64,000 nt of DNA from Sclerurus mexicanus (Eukaryota > Chordata > Aves > Passeriformes > Furnariidae): the NCBI GenBank assembly GCA_013396755.1, contig VWZF01001862.1, positions 540,784 through 604,783 of the forward strand, in the 5' to 3' direction. The notes under the pieces are model-generated. The model was given only the letters and a program-made list of their open reading frames with translations. It ran no database searches and was not told the DNA's origin. Shown in pieces: positions 48,001-60,723 of this stretch. Position 1 is the stretch's first letter. Every line of letters starts with the position of its first letter. The translations under genes were made by a program, and so were the position numbers.

Positions 48001-49373
48001 ATCTCCAGTAATCTGCACGAAACTAGGCACAAGAAGTCTGGTTTCCTCACAATTTTTGTCTCCGGGGCTGACTAAGATTTTAATTGACTTCTGCAGAGTG
48101 TTCCCATTATCTGTGTTGTGTTTTAGCATTGCTCTCCTTCCCCACTCTGGCTGTCCGTGGTGTATTTTGGGAGTGTGAGAGGCTTCCTGTTGACCGTAGC
48201 ACTGGCCCCAGGTGATGCCAAGCCGAGGGTGAGGGATGGGGATCTCCCTCCCCTACCTGCCCCTTCTTCATTCTGGCAGGAGCTCACTCACCCTTCCCAC
48301 CCCTCTGGTCTCATCCTGGTTTTAAACTCTTTGTGATGAGGACTTACGTCCACAGCCTTGTCTCCTTTTGGGAGCACAGGGAAAAGTTTCCCCCCTTCCT
48401 GACCTCTGTGTGATAAACGGAGTGATTTGTTGTATTTATCCTCACTTAGTGAAGCAAGAAGGGTGGACACTCGGGGTTTCGGAGAGCCCATCTCCTGTTT
48501 CCTGGGCTGTTTTTCATGGAAGACTGCAGTGGACACTTGCCCCCCCAGTTTTCGTCCTGCTTTTCCCAGCGCTCCATCCCCACCACCAGCCCCCCATAGA
48601 TGGTTTTGGGGGTGGTGGGGATCTCACTGAGCTCTCCAAGCTGGCAGTTCCACCTCAGCCCTGTGCCTGCTGCTAGGCTGGACTTTGGAGCAGAGCTCTG
48701 GGGCCGGGGGAAATCCCGGAGAAGGAGGAAATGTTTGTTTTATTCCTGACGTAGCACAAGGTTCAGAGTGAGCAGATTGTGAAACAGCACGGAGGGAGCA
48801 GGGAACGGCTTTTCCTGCGGTTTGCAGATAACATATGTGGGGCTGGGGGGAAAGACAGCGAGGTTTATTTGTTTGTGTGGTTTGGTTTTAATTTAAATAA
48901 CCTTTATAATTCCCCCTCCCTCCGGATAGTAAGTGATTCCTTATTTATAAAGGCCTCCCCTTATTATTTGGCCTGAAACACAGGCTGTGCTCCAGCTTTT
49001 ACGATCGGGATTAATTTTTAAGATGGGCACGGGCAGGGGGGCAGGCAGCGTGAGCCCCCCGTGTCTGCGTTTCCTCTGCTGTTGCAGGGCTTTGGCGTCT
49101 CCCCTTGCGGAGCCGGGGCCAGCTGCCTGCTGCCCTCGCAGCTCTGGTGCCATAAATGAGGCAGCAGTGTGTTCCCAGCTGGAACGGGGCCGGGTAATTG
49201 CTCTGGGCAGGTTTATGGTGGGGAGGTGCGAAGTGCCCGCTGTCCGTGTGCCCCCCCTGGAAGCGCCTCTGCAGATGGGCTGGGGAAGGTGGTGGTGTGG
49301 GAGAAGGGGTGTTTCCTCACTGCGGGGTCAGGGGAACTGGTTAGGGGGAGAGCAGTGGTGTTGTCTATTTTCA
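42009..49373. other. Non-coding stretch, probable intron
   Basis: Mostly G+T-rich, with no assignable gene. A short AT dinucleotide run lies near 43798-43810. A POU/octamer-like site (ATTGCATATTAATGAAC) is at 46678-46694, and a MEF2-type match (TTATTTATAA) at 48941-48950. Good acceptors occur near 43905, 47395 and 49087 but lack convincing partner donors. Confidence 0.5.
48941..48950. promoter_or_regulatory. MEF2-type site
   Basis: TTATTTATAA matches the MEF2 consensus YTAWWWWTAR. It sits in an AT-rich block (about 48880-49020) with further homeobox-type cores, just left of a GC-rich stretch. This is a sequence match only. Such matches are frequent in AT-rich DNA, so function is speculative. 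Confidence 0.25.
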
Positions 49374-49500
49374 GAATCATGGAATTGTAGAAATCCTAAA
49401 GGCCTGGCTTGGAAGGAGCCTTAAATCGTCTAGTTCCAGCCGCCCTGGCATGGGCAGGGAAGCCAGGTTGCTCAGGGTCCCATCCGCCTGTAGAATCATC
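49374..49500 (-). mobile_element. CR1 LINE fragment (3' end, minus orientation)
   Basis: It begins AGAATCATGGAATTGTAG and continues GGAAGGAGCCTTAAAT, CGTCTAGTTCCAGCC, CCATGGGCAGGG-type and CCAGGTTGCTCAGGG blocks in the order of the reverse-complemented avian CR1 3' end. It is short and 5'-truncated, with no coding region. The far boundary near 49500 is approximate. Confidence 0.9.
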
Positions 49501-51005
49501 CCTTCTCCAGAAGGACAAGTGTCATGAGATGGGGGGCTCTGGTGCCGTTTCCCACACTGAGAACACTCTGGGTGCTTGGAGAATCAAACCACACTGGGAA
49601 ATCAGACAACGTTTTACTTATTAAAGGGGGAGGAGGGGGGAAGGTATCCAAGAAGCCATTTGCAGACTTCTCATAAAAATCCCAGGGATTTCACAGCAAA
49701 GTGCAGAGATGGTTGAAGCTGGTTGGGCATACCAGAAACTTTATGAAATAGTGGGATTTGATCAACACTTAATCACACTCAGGCTGCTTGGCTCAGCCTT
49801 GCCTTCCCTCTCCCCATCCCAGAGAAGGTAGGGGGTGCAGGAGTGCTCTCAATTGCGTGTGTCTGTGAGGTGGGTGATGGCACACAAGGACATGTCAGTG
49901 CCCCACGTGGAATTCCACAGGTGTTCAGTGCCATAACAAGAGAGCTGTTGGGCTGCACCAGGTTTCTGCTGTCCCTTCAGGTCCGGAGAGTAGATGGAAT
50001 GCTCTCTGCCCTCCTCCGTGGTGTGTGTGAAGCATTGCAGAGGGCTTTCGCAGGCAGCCTTGCAGAGCTTTTCTGAAGAGTCTTTCAGGTGCTGTTGTGG
50101 GAAGGCTGTATTTGATGCTGTCCCATCCATTGCTGCTGCAGACAAGCCAAATTGGCCTCTTAGTCAGTGTAGGACAGTGGCAGGAGGAGGAGTGGTCTCA
50201 CTGAAAGCAATGCCCTTAATTTTAATTATTTTGGGTTTGTGCTGTCCTGAAATCTCTTGCTGATGCTTCCTGTTTGTGCTCCTCATGTGAACAGCTTCCC
50301 TCTCTGCCCCTGGCTGTCCAGGCTTATGGTGTTTCCTTGAGGTGTTTTCTCCTTTGGTTTGGAGGAGCTCTGACTCTGCAGACACACACACTTCACCCAA
50401 GTTCTTCCCAGCCTGGAGCTGCACTGCTAATGCATTACTTTGTGGGCTAGTATCCAATTTCAAGAGCAGGAGGGATGTTTGGTATTGGTTCTTTGTGCTA
50501 AAAACCAGCTTGCTTTTTCTGTAAAAGAACCAAGCAGTGAATTTCAGCTACGGGTAGGAGCTTCCAGCCAATTTCATAAAGTTATTAGTAAATAGAAATG
50601 GAATGTTTTCAACAGCAGCATTTCTAAAAAGTTTGCCTACAAGCAGTTTATTGATTTAGCAAATAGGTGGATAACACAAGCCCGGAGGTGTATGATGGTT
50701 AATGTGTAACCATTAAATAGACTTATTTGAGTACTTTTTATGTGTTCTCATAGCATTTAAAGCTTATAAACCTGTGGAGAGTGTTTTTATGTGGAGTAAA
50801 GTGAGAACCTTTATCCTAGAGAAGGTGTTCATGGAAGAGGTACAGTTTGTGTAATTGTATTCATGTGACTTGATGTAAGTGTTGAGCAGGAAAAGAAGCA
50901 ACCTACTAGAGGTAATTCTCAAGGCTTATTGCAATATTCCTGTGTATTGGCTTTCCTCCCAGTGGCTGATTCAGTACATTGAATTCAGTGTCATTCCATG
51001 GGGGG

Positions 51006-51033
51006 NNNNNNNNNNNNNNNNNNNNNNNNNNNN
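51006..51033. other. Sequence gap (28 N) inside a G tract
   Basis: N from 51006 to 51033, with six G on the left and six G on the right. The unresolved bases are therefore probably a long G homopolymer or a G-rich microsatellite rather than lost unique sequence. Confidence 0.97.
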
Positions 51034-52067
51034 GGGGGGCATTTTATTGTGAGCCTTCCTTGCTCTAGACAGGTTTTTTGGCTCTCCCCTCTATGGGTGT
51101 ATTTTCTGTGTGTCGTGGAGCAGCTTTGGTGGTGGTGTCAAATTTGCTGAAAAAAGAGCATGAAATGGTTTCCTGCTGGCTAATGCGATCGAGCAGCAAA
51201 TGTGTTGCGTAGCTCTTGAGGAGCTCAGTCCTGGTTAAAGCAATTACACAGGCCCCAAGCTTTGCTGGGGTGTGGAAAAGCCTTGGTTTCTTTTCCTTAT
51301 CTTTTTCTTCACCATACAGTATATTTAATGGAAAGTGAAGACTGAGTGAAATGTTTGGGATTCAGTAGGGAGGTGTGTGTATATGTATATATTTTTTATT
51401 TTTTTAAAGCTGTAGCTCCTCCTTTTCAACTAAAAGAAATGAAGGCTGAAACCCAGACTTGTTTCTGGTATTTGCAGCAGCACCTTCTCCATGCTGGAGC
51501 ATGGGAGTGTTGGGGGAGAAGGGATGGAGGGCAGCCTGGCTCAGCGTGTGGAATTGTGATTGCAGAGCTCCAGGCAAATATTGACACCAGATTTCTTGGC
51601 AGACCTGCTGTTCCTGAGATGCCTTGGGAGTAAAAGATCCTTCACTAGCGCTTGCTGCTGCATGAAGCAGCCCCTGCTGGGGTGGTGGAGGTGGGCAGTA
51701 AAGGGAGAGAGGCTCAGTGAGTGTTATGGTGGAGCTGAGACATGTGGTGCTAAAGCGGATTTTGCCCACAAATACTATGGGACCGCACTGTGAGACCTAA
51801 CAAGTGGATGGATGGTCTGACAGATGTGGAGAGGGATGGGACGCCTTTGGTGTGTCTGCACTGCCAGTCTGTCACAGGTCTGAGTGCAGGGCATGAAGGC
51901 ATCTGCTCTGCTCTTTGCATCACATCTTTAAAAAACAAAATAGAAACCAACTGCCCCCCACAGAAAGGGAAAACTAAAATGCTGTTTCCCATCAGCTGTT
52001 GGCTGCCTGGGCTTTGTGCTGTGGCAAGGGTGAGCACTTGTGAGATAACTTGCTTTCTCTGCTGCAG

Positions 52068-52149
52068 TTCCAGAGAACGCACCAGAGGATTGTTAACATC
52101 AGGCAGATACCTCTTCAGTACGGCTTTGTGGCGTAGTCTGGACAAAAGG
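52068..52149 (+). other. Weak candidate exon (plus strand)
   Basis: The acceptor is very strong (CTTGCTTTCTCTGCTGCAG) and the donor fair (AAAAGG|GTAAAT). The 82-nt interval is open in one frame across its full length (1 nt + 27 codons, Arg/Leu-rich). Another frame gives a protein-like peptide that stops before the donor. It is not in phase with 41888-42008, so it is not a direct partner. It could equally be a pseudo-exon. Confidence 0.2.
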
Positions 52150-54840
52150 GTAAATCAGGCAGTCATTTCTGCAGTGTTATTTCCTACACAACGCTCTGGA
52201 GAAAGTTCAGTATCACTTAGTTAACTTTTGCAGAGCCATTTCCTGAAGGTTCTGTCAGAGAAAAGCAAGATTATGTGTTTCCAGTTGCAGTAGAGTTATT
52301 TTCCACTATAAAATGCGCTGCAATTTATTTTTATGCAATTCTCATTGGTTTGCAAAAGACTTTGGAGGGGGAGCTTGTGTGTTTGGAAGATCTGGAAAGT
52401 TTTTTATGTCATACCTCACTTGCTGTGACAAATTGAGGAAAATGTGTTTTTTAATGTGGTGTTGCTGCAGTCTGGCCAGAGCTGGGAACAGGGAGGGAAT
52501 GTAGCACGTGCTCCCACAGTGCCGCGGTCGGTGGGCTGCCTGACCCAGGGTCCTGCCTCTGGCAAAGCCTGGTTTTAGGGAGGACTGAGAAGACTGCAGC
52601 TAACAGCCAAGCTGTGACCTGCTAAGGGAGAAAAACTCTCTGTTCTTAGTGGCAGCCCAGTTGTGATGGTGAGTTGCATGGGTATTCCTGTGGCTTTTCA
52701 AGCCTGTGATATTTTGTTACCCTCTGGTGTCCTTGGACTTGTCCCTTTACATCTCTCCCATGACCCCTCTTCTCACATGCTTTGGATTCTCCATCATGAT
52801 TCATTTCAGGATTTCTTCCTCTTTTGCAGGTGAAGTGCTACATATTTTTTTGCTATTGCTGTTTGTGCTTCGAGCAGCAATGCTTTCTGTGAGCCCTAAG
52901 AATTCTTTCTCCAATTTCCATGAAATGGTGACACTGCTTGCTATTATTCTCTTCATAGAGATTAATTTATCTGCTCTCAAAAGGTTTGAATTCTCCAAGC
53001 CCTGAGCACACCTGTGGCCCTCCCTGTGCAATAACAAACCCTGGGAGCACCTTCTGCATTCATGTTTTCCAAATAATGGCGTTTTGGAGCACGAGGCCTT
53101 GGTGTGAAGCCAGGGAGCCCTTGGCCTCAGGAGAGGTGCAGTAGTGAATGGTGAGCCCCTGGCACCATGCCTGGGTCTGTAAGGACCACTCGGAAGAGTG
53201 AGAGGGTATTTCTGTTTCTGGCCCAATTGTAGTGTTAGCTTTTCTATTTTCAGTGCAGCCAGGTGGCCACCCACGTGGAGTTTCATTATGGGACTTTTTT
53301 TTTTCAAATGTGTTAGAGGCCATTAGGCAGTTTAAGATGCGATCTACTTTGGATTATGCCCAAGTGAACTGGGCTCAGGCAAGAGGGAAGGATCTGTCTG
53401 CCTTTTAACATCTCCTTGCAGAGTTTGTTTTTTGATGCAGATTAAGGGGTTCCCTATCCTTAGAACTGGGAGTAGAGCTCCCCTGGCACATACACATCCT
53501 CTGCTGGACAGAAACTAAGAGTTATAACAAAAAATCTGATCTCAAGTGCCAAGTGGAGCAGTATAATTCCAGTAATAGTAGTTGAAAGAAGAAATTAGCT
53601 TATCCAAATACCTTCTGAATCCAGCAATTTTATAAGGAGTGGGTTCTTAATTGTTTCCCATAGCAAAAGAATTGGGAAATGTTCTCCTTTCCACCTCTCT
53701 ATAACACAGAAAGGATGAAAATCTATAGAGGAGAAAGTTTCTTTGATTTAACTTTAAACATCTACCTTCCCTTTGAATTACTGTGATGCTTTTAGCTGAG
53801 AAACTGCAAATCCGAGGGAGTTCATTGAATAATAAATCACGGTATCCATCAGCAAAGTACATTGTAGTGCTTTGAAGTAGATGAAAAAATACGTTCCCGA
53901 TCTGAAGGAATCGTGTGCTCAGCTTTGGCGCCTGAGTGATGCTAATGCAGGGTTTGAGCTCGGCTCAAGTGTCCCCCAACATGGAGCTTGTGGGGCAGGT
54001 GTGGGCTCAGGAGCAGCTGCTCCACCTTGGCTGTGCCTGGAGCCTCCTTTGCCCAGGACTCCTCAAAGACTGAGACCTGAAGAGCAAAGAAAATGCAGCC
54101 ACTGAAAGTAGTCCTTGTCTTTTAATCGCACAAAGTCCTGAGATATCAGACAGGGAAGAGCAAGCTTATTTGAAGCACTTCCTAAACTTTTGTTGGCTAT
54201 AACTTTTTCTCCTTTTGAGACTTCCTGTGGTCAGAGTTACACTAATACAGAAATCTGACTTTGTAAGGGGAAGAAGCTGAAAAATAGCACCAATAAAAGC
54301 TGTAAAGCTCTCAAAGATTTTTAAAATAGTGCTTCTGTAAAAGATGTGACAGTATATGCTGGGGTAGAGTGTAATAAAGATGTTTTTACTAGGGTTCTTT
54401 ACAACTCAGTCATAAGCTATACAGCTGTCTCAAACTCTCTTGATAAAGCCTTTCTAGCTGTGTACATCATTATAATTGTATTGCCTCATGCATATATGGG
54501 TAATGTGCACATTTGTGTTTATAACTGCCCATATGTCTGTAAATTCACATAGTGGAATTTAAGTGTGAATACATGCTTGTGACTTTCTGCTGTACATAAG
54601 GAGTGTGAAGGCTGGCACGTAATGGAAAGCAGCAATAGATTTAATTGTTCCCTCCACGACTCTGGCATTTTTTGGGCAGAGACTTGAGGTTCAGCATCAT
54701 GTCCTTTGAAATCCTTGCTGGCATCCCACTGCTGTCCCAGTGGCAAAAACTAATAGAGGAGTTGTGGCAAAAAAGTGTGAATGTTTGTTCTGATATAGAT
54801 GACCCTGATCTTAACACTGAGGGTATGTAGCTTTCTACAG

Positions 54841-54998
54841 CACATAGACTGGAAGGAAAGCATCTACCCTGTCATACAGTATCTGACCCACTGGCTTCCT
54901 CCTACTGGCATGAAACTGGCTGTGGAGCACTTTTGGAAACTCCTGCATCACACCATTGTCTCTTTTGATCTGCTGCCTCGGCCTCTTGCTAGCCAGAG
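54841..54998 (+). other. Weak candidate exon (plus strand), long open frame
   Basis: A plus-strand acceptor (GTAGCTTTCTACAG) opens 158 nt that stay open in frame 1 (52 codons + 2 nt) to a donor AGCCAGAG|GTAATA. The peptide is rich in aromatic and His residues (includes VEHFWKLLHHTIVSFDLL) and is not recognised. Its phase does not match 41888-42008. It might be a fragment of an unrecognised repeat or pseudogene rather than an exon. Confidence 0.2.
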
Positions 54999-57900
54999 GT
55001 AATACAGCTGTCTGCCATCAAGTGATGGTTTGTGATTAAATGAGGGTAGAGGAAGCCATCTCTAGTGTTCTCAGGCCATTTGCAGAGAAACAAGTTTATA
55101 GAGGAAAGTAGCTTTGCTTAGGACTTGAAATACAGAGTAAATTAACTTGAAAGTCTCTTCTGGCTTTTCATTGTCAAGTGAAAGATAGTTTCAGGCTCAA
55201 TTGATGTGCCTTGTTTTGCAACAAATGCATTATATATAGCTTGACTTTTATTTTTCTTGATCTAGGTGGAAGTGGTTTCTTTTAAATGCAGCCTTTCCTT
55301 CTTGAAGGTCAATTAAACCAGGTTGGAGGTCAGATAAAATGAAAGGGGCAGAACATTTCCTTCTTGGTGTATCTATTTCTGTAACGTTATCAGTGTATGT
55401 GGTTTTATTTCTAGCATTTTTTTCCTGGGACTTCCTCTAGGACTGAACAAATTGAATCAGTTGGATGCAGTACAGCTTCCAAGTTGGGGTTAGAAATCCA
55501 TTAAATTGCTCGGTGCTTTGTTGGCAATGTAAAAGTGCTTGGAATGGAAGTGCATTATGATTGGACATTGATTACTCAAAAGGAAGGAGGGTGGATGCTT
55601 GTGTGCACCACACACGTCTAGCCCAGGGTGGCCACCTTAGGGTTTTTTTAGCTTAAAACCTGCAGGTTTTGCCCTTAAAATGCTGTTCTTATTACAAAGG
55701 AGAACTATTTTTAAACTGGGAAGGTAGAGCTGTCTGCCATGTGTTTCTCACACCTCTGGGGGATTAGAGCTGGCGCACAACAGGCAGCGTTGCCAGCCAT
55801 GGACTGCCCCAGGGGTGACTAGTCCTTTGGATGGTGCTTTGAGGTTAGATACATCATTCCTTTCCACATGCGGGGTCTTTGGATTTGGCCAAACTCTGTT
55901 TCAGCCCATGGCATTGGAAAGTGCTGGCAATGTCCTTGCTCTGGTAGATTTTTAAACTGAGTAAGTTTATGATGGGCATAGTAAGGAGTCCAAGGTTGTA
56001 ATTCCACTTGGACTGCTGCTGGGATCAGAGAGGGATTTATTCCCACTGTGGAAGGCAGCAGAGTTGTCTGGGTGTTCTGTGAGACGGGAGTTATTGCTGC
56101 CAGGTGGGAACAGGGGAGCAGGGCTGGGGAAGGGATGACCACTGCCTGGCAGCTGCAGCCAAATTGGCTGCTTTGGCTCTGCTCTGTTGGCTTGCACGTC
56201 TTTGCAGCACATCTAATGAGGCAGAGCTTCAAGTCAAGGTATCTGCTGAGGTTTTTCTTGGGTGATGGCATAGCAGATGCAGTGGGTGGCTTATGAGGAG
56301 CAGCCACCAGTGAAACAGAGGTGTAGTGTGGCCAGCCATATGGAGAACAGGACAAGTGTTTTTTTCTGGAAAGTGTCTCTAGGAATGCTTATGTGCCATC
56401 ATCATGGGAGCAGGGAGGTGATACAGCCCCTCTCTGTAGAGGTGAAAAGCATGTTCGAGTGCAGGAGAGGAGCAGGAGCAAGCTGGTGAGCTCCCGTGCC
56501 TGAGCAGGGGAAAAAAATAAATCTGTGTGCTGTTTTTCTAAGACTTTCCTCCCAACTTTTTGCCTGACTAGCTTCAACCAGTGCACGAATATTCCTCTGT
56601 ACTACTTCCAAGCAAGCATGTTTTCTGGGGGGAGATCAGTCCTTCCTGATTAACTATTAATGAGAAGAAGCAGGAGTGAGTGAAGCGCTGAGCAAACACC
56701 TTGGGAGTGGATTCGTGCCCTCTGCCCACCATTAATGATTGACTGCGCCGGGCAGGGCTGTGCCTTGCTGTGCCTCTGGACCAGGCATGGCCAAGGCTCG
56801 CTTGCTGTGGGCTCTGCAAAGGGGTGATTCCAGGTGTGGGGTGAAAATTCGTCCTCAGGGCTTGGTGATGTCCCATCCCAGCATGCAGGGTATGCACGGG
56901 TGGTGCTGCTGGTTAATTTCGCCAAAGTCTTGTGCCTGGTCTTGTATTTACTGAATTAGTATTTCTGATAAACAGTGGTGTTGGAGCAGTGCAAAAATGT
57001 TGTTTTGGCTAGTTAAGCACTCTGAGCCTACCAGAAATGCTTGCAGACATGATTGAAACCATTTGGATCCCCAAAGAGAGCAGAGCACGCTGCAATTCTG
57101 TGTTCTAGGAGAAAACTTATCTGAAAATATGGATTATTGAATTATTGACCTTGGAAGTTTTCTAAAATCATGGAAACTTCTGAACAGTGTTCAAGAAATT
57201 TCTGGAGTCTCTCTCTTCTCTCGACTTGTGACCCACAGCTGGATTGTGCAAAGTCATGTGCTGGGAGGGTTCAGTTGCCAGCAGTCAAACATTGCTGTGG
57301 GTCTTCCCAAACATCTGAAAAAGCCAAAGGTTTAACATGGTTTATCTGCTGGGACTACTTGTGAAAAATTGCACAACTTTCAGATGAAAATATTTGCTTT
57401 GCAGAAGGGGCCATTTTTGAAACTGTAAATAGCTCTTACTGCTCATCAGTGTAGGTCTTGTTATTAGTTAAAGGAGGCTTAGCAGGTCTAAGGTAGACAT
57501 GTATAGTAAATTATATAGTTGTTAATCCTCACAATAAATTGGTTTAATATGTTGAATACACAGTGGGAAACCTTAATTGAAAATGTTAGTAAAGAAGTCA
57601 TGGCCTGTATTGATTTACTGAAGAAACACAGCAGTGATGGAAGCAGGAGCAATTTGTTTTGTGAGTATTTTGTTTATGAGCTGGGCTGTCCAGCCCTTGC
57701 TTCAGTGGTTTAAGACACAATGTGCTTTTGCCTTATGCATGCAAAATCACCAAGAAAGAAATTTGCCATCAAATTAGAAAAAGTTGAGTTTGCTCATATG
57801 CAGTGGAGCAAACAAATTGCAGGGTTTTGGTTTTAGGGTTTGTCTTTCTCATGACAGTAGTTAGCACTTTAATTAAAGCAATAAACCCAGAACAAACCCT

Positions 57901-60064
57901 ATGGGTGTCTGGGCAGATGAAGGGTGGAGTTTTATTTGTGGGTTAAAAAAGCTTTCCACATCCTGCTTTTCCTTTCACCTTCTTACCTGTCATAGGTGGC
58001 AAAGCAGGATTGCTTTATGTGAAATTAAATACAGCTACTTTTATTTAGATGCCCATGCCCCCTTTGAAATGTGTTTTTGCTTTGATGCAGTCCTTGGAGC
58101 TGGTGGCTCTGTGTTTTGGAGAGGATTGGTCTCCTTCAGGCAGAGCAGCTTAATAGGAGAGGCAAATAAAGTGAAAAATTGCTGCAATTAAATACTGCCT
58201 GCTCTAACCCTTGCAGGATCTCCTGTTCCCTGCATACAATGCTGCCTTTGACTGGGCTGCCTTGTTAGGAGCAGAGGAACGTGCAACCCTGACGGGAAGG
58301 TTTGCAGCCTCGGTGACTGAGGGCTGAGTGGCTGCTCAAGGTATTCTTTTCAGAAGCAGAGAAAGCGTTGTTGGATACCTTGTCACTCATGCTTCCTTTG
58401 CCCTGCCATCTTGTGTTGGTTTGAGTCCCAAACTCACTGCTGGGGAGGGCTGCTGGTGTCCCCAGGAAAGGGAAGGGCTGTCAATGCCCCCACCCATGGG
58501 CGTGCTGGGTGTGTTGCAGGTACAGGGGCTCACAGTCCTCTCTCTGCCATTGAGACCATAGGGTGCCTTTCAAGTTCCTTCGCTTCTTGAAATCTCACTT
58601 CACTTGTTTTTGGAACATGGAACAGTTGAAATACTGAGAAAAATTTTGTTGAGTGGGTTGGGGTCAAGCCCTGGAGAAGTGAGTATCCTCATATCTCTTC
58701 TGATGCTGCAGAGGGCATAGCAAGAGGTCCATAAGCACCTGAGTTACCCAAGTGCTTTGTATGTATGTTGAGAAGTATTTACATATGTGTGATGATGTAT
58801 ATTAAGTTGAAACTGATTTTTCTGTCTTAAAATAGGGGTGTTCAGAGATGATCTTTTAGGAAAAATAAAAAAAGCAGGCAAGAACTCCAGTTTTGCTAAG
58901 GTTATTAAAATAGGAGGAAGTGAGATCCTAGGTTTTGTCAGAGGACATTTGTGTAAATCAAACAGGGCCTAAAATAATGTGACACTGCCCTGTTGAATGA
59001 GAAATAAAGCTGTAAAAGTTACTTCTTGTAGGAGACATGGAAGCACCAGCAGCAGTGTCGTGTTACCCAATGCTCCTGCAAAGGAATCCTCTGCCCTTCC
59101 TCAGACACCGAGAGTGTGGTGCTCTCTCATGCTGCCTGTTCGAGCCTGGGAGTCAACAATGACAGATATTTATATTTACAGCCTTGTGTGAGAAGACCAG
59201 CTGTGGTGGGTGCTCACCAGGCTTGCACATGCCGGCACCTTTATGTGCCAGAAGTGTGATCTGTGTGTGCAGGAAGAGTTGTGAGCACAGAGTGGCAGAG
59301 CAGGAAGAAGGGCCAGGGCTGAAAATGTGCCCCTGAAAGTTACTTGAAGGTAAGATAATTCCCTAATTCCTTGAACCATATCAACCACATGCTAAATTAA
59401 ATTGTAGTTTGGCATAATCCTTCTCAGTGATGTGGTTTTAATTAGCGTTCTTTGCATTAATGGCCATATGCATCTGCTGGAATCAGCGTGGTACCAATTC
59501 CTTGGTGATCATGCTGCAGGAATTTCCTTCAGACAGTGTCGTTGGTCATGACTGAGAGTGATTCATGGCGCAGTTTTCTTGGTGTCTGGATGACCTCTCA
59601 AAGTTTGTCTTTACTGTCAAATTAGCTCATATTATGGCTTGAGGGTTGCCCTTAAGTTGACTCCCTTCTCCATATAAAGCCCCTTAGATGAGCAGGCTGT
59701 TAACCCAAGCTAATATGATGCTGCTGTTGCTGATTTGAACAAGGACTTAAGTAAAGCCTGAGTGAGCACATTTGCTGAGCTGCTAACAGAACCTCTCAGT
59801 GGTGGGACACAGCTTCACCCTCATGGGTGCTGTGTCCTCCCTGTGTCCTGCAGAGTCTCCTCCTCTCCAAAGCACTTGGAGCAGTGATCTGGGACATTCA
59901 CCTCTCTGGTACCCTGTTTTGTTGCTCTTACCTCCTTTTAGCAGGTAACTGATGCTTGGTGTGGGGTATTTCTGTGCCCCATTTCAGAGTCTCCTCTCGT
60001 GTAAGCTGGATGCTTTGCACAGCAGGCAGCACACTGTGAAAGAAATCACAAGGGCCTCAGTTTG
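54999..60064. other. Non-coding stretch, probable intron
   Basis: No assignable gene. One interval, 58217-58312, has a strong plus-strand acceptor (CTCTAACCCTTGCAG), exactly 32 open codons and a modest donor (TCG|GTGACT), and is the best exon-like string in it. The segment 59395-59760 is AT-rich and packed with homeobox/POU-like cores, and is listed as a possible enhancer. Confidence 0.45.
59395..59760. promoter_or_regulatory. Possible conserved enhancer-like block
   Basis: Unique AT-rich sequence containing TTTTAATTAGC, TTTGCATTAATGG, CATATGCATC, AAATTAGCTC and AGCTAATATGATG, that is, several homeobox and POU/octamer-like cores within about 350 bp. It lies just before a CR1 copy and within the probable intron. 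Such clustering is typical of developmental enhancers conserved across vertebrates, but I cannot test conservation here. Confidence 0.25.
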
Positions 60065-60723
60065 AGATGGAGTGGCTGGAAAGCTGCCTGGTGGAAAAGG
60101 GCCTGGGAGTGCTGGTTGGCAGTGGCTGAACATGAGTCAGTGTGTGCCCAGGTGGCCAAGAAGGCCAGTGGCACCTGGCCTGTGTCAGCAATAGTGTGTC
60201 CAGCAGGAACAGGGCAGTGACTGTGCCCCTGTGCTGGGCACTGGTGGGGCTGCACCTCGGATCCTGGGCTTGGTTTGGGCCCCTTGCTGCAAGACACACA
60301 CTGAGTTGCTGGAGCATGTCCAGAGAATGGCAGTAGAGCTGGGGAAGGATCTGGAGCACAAGTGCGATGAGGAGCAGCTGAGTAAGCTGGAGTTGCTTAG
60401 CCTGGAGAAAAGGAGGCTGAGATCCCTGACAGGAGGGTGTAGCTGGGTGGGGACCGGTCTCTTATCCCAGATATGAAACAATAGGATGAGAGGCGATTGC
60501 CTGGAGGTTTAGGTTGGGTATTGGGAGCATTGTTTTCACTTAGAAGGTGGTCAGGCATTGCAACAGGCTGCCCAGCGAAGTGGTGGAATCACCATCCCTA
60601 GAAACGTTCAAAAAAACGTGGATATGGCACCTGGGGACATGGTTTACTGGTAATGTGGCAGTGCTGCGTGAATAGATTCGATGGTCTTGGACGCCTTTTC
60701 CAACCTCAGCAGTCTATGATTCC
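60065..60723 (+). mobile_element. CR1 LINE fragment, about 660 bp, plus orientation
   Basis: The longest repeat in the window. It carries the CR1 3' sequence in order: GGCTGGAAAGCTGCCTGG, a GAACATGAGTCAG block, GTGGCCAAGAAGGCCA, GTGTCCAGCAGGA, the CCTGGAGAAAAGGAGGCTGAG block, GCAACAGGCTGCCCAG, AAGTGGTGGAATCACC, and an end GATGGTCTTGGACGCC..AACCTCAGCAGTCTATGATTC. It is 5'-truncated and degenerate (no intact reverse transcriptase), and it ends with the usual short TCTATGATTC tail. Confidence 0.95.
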
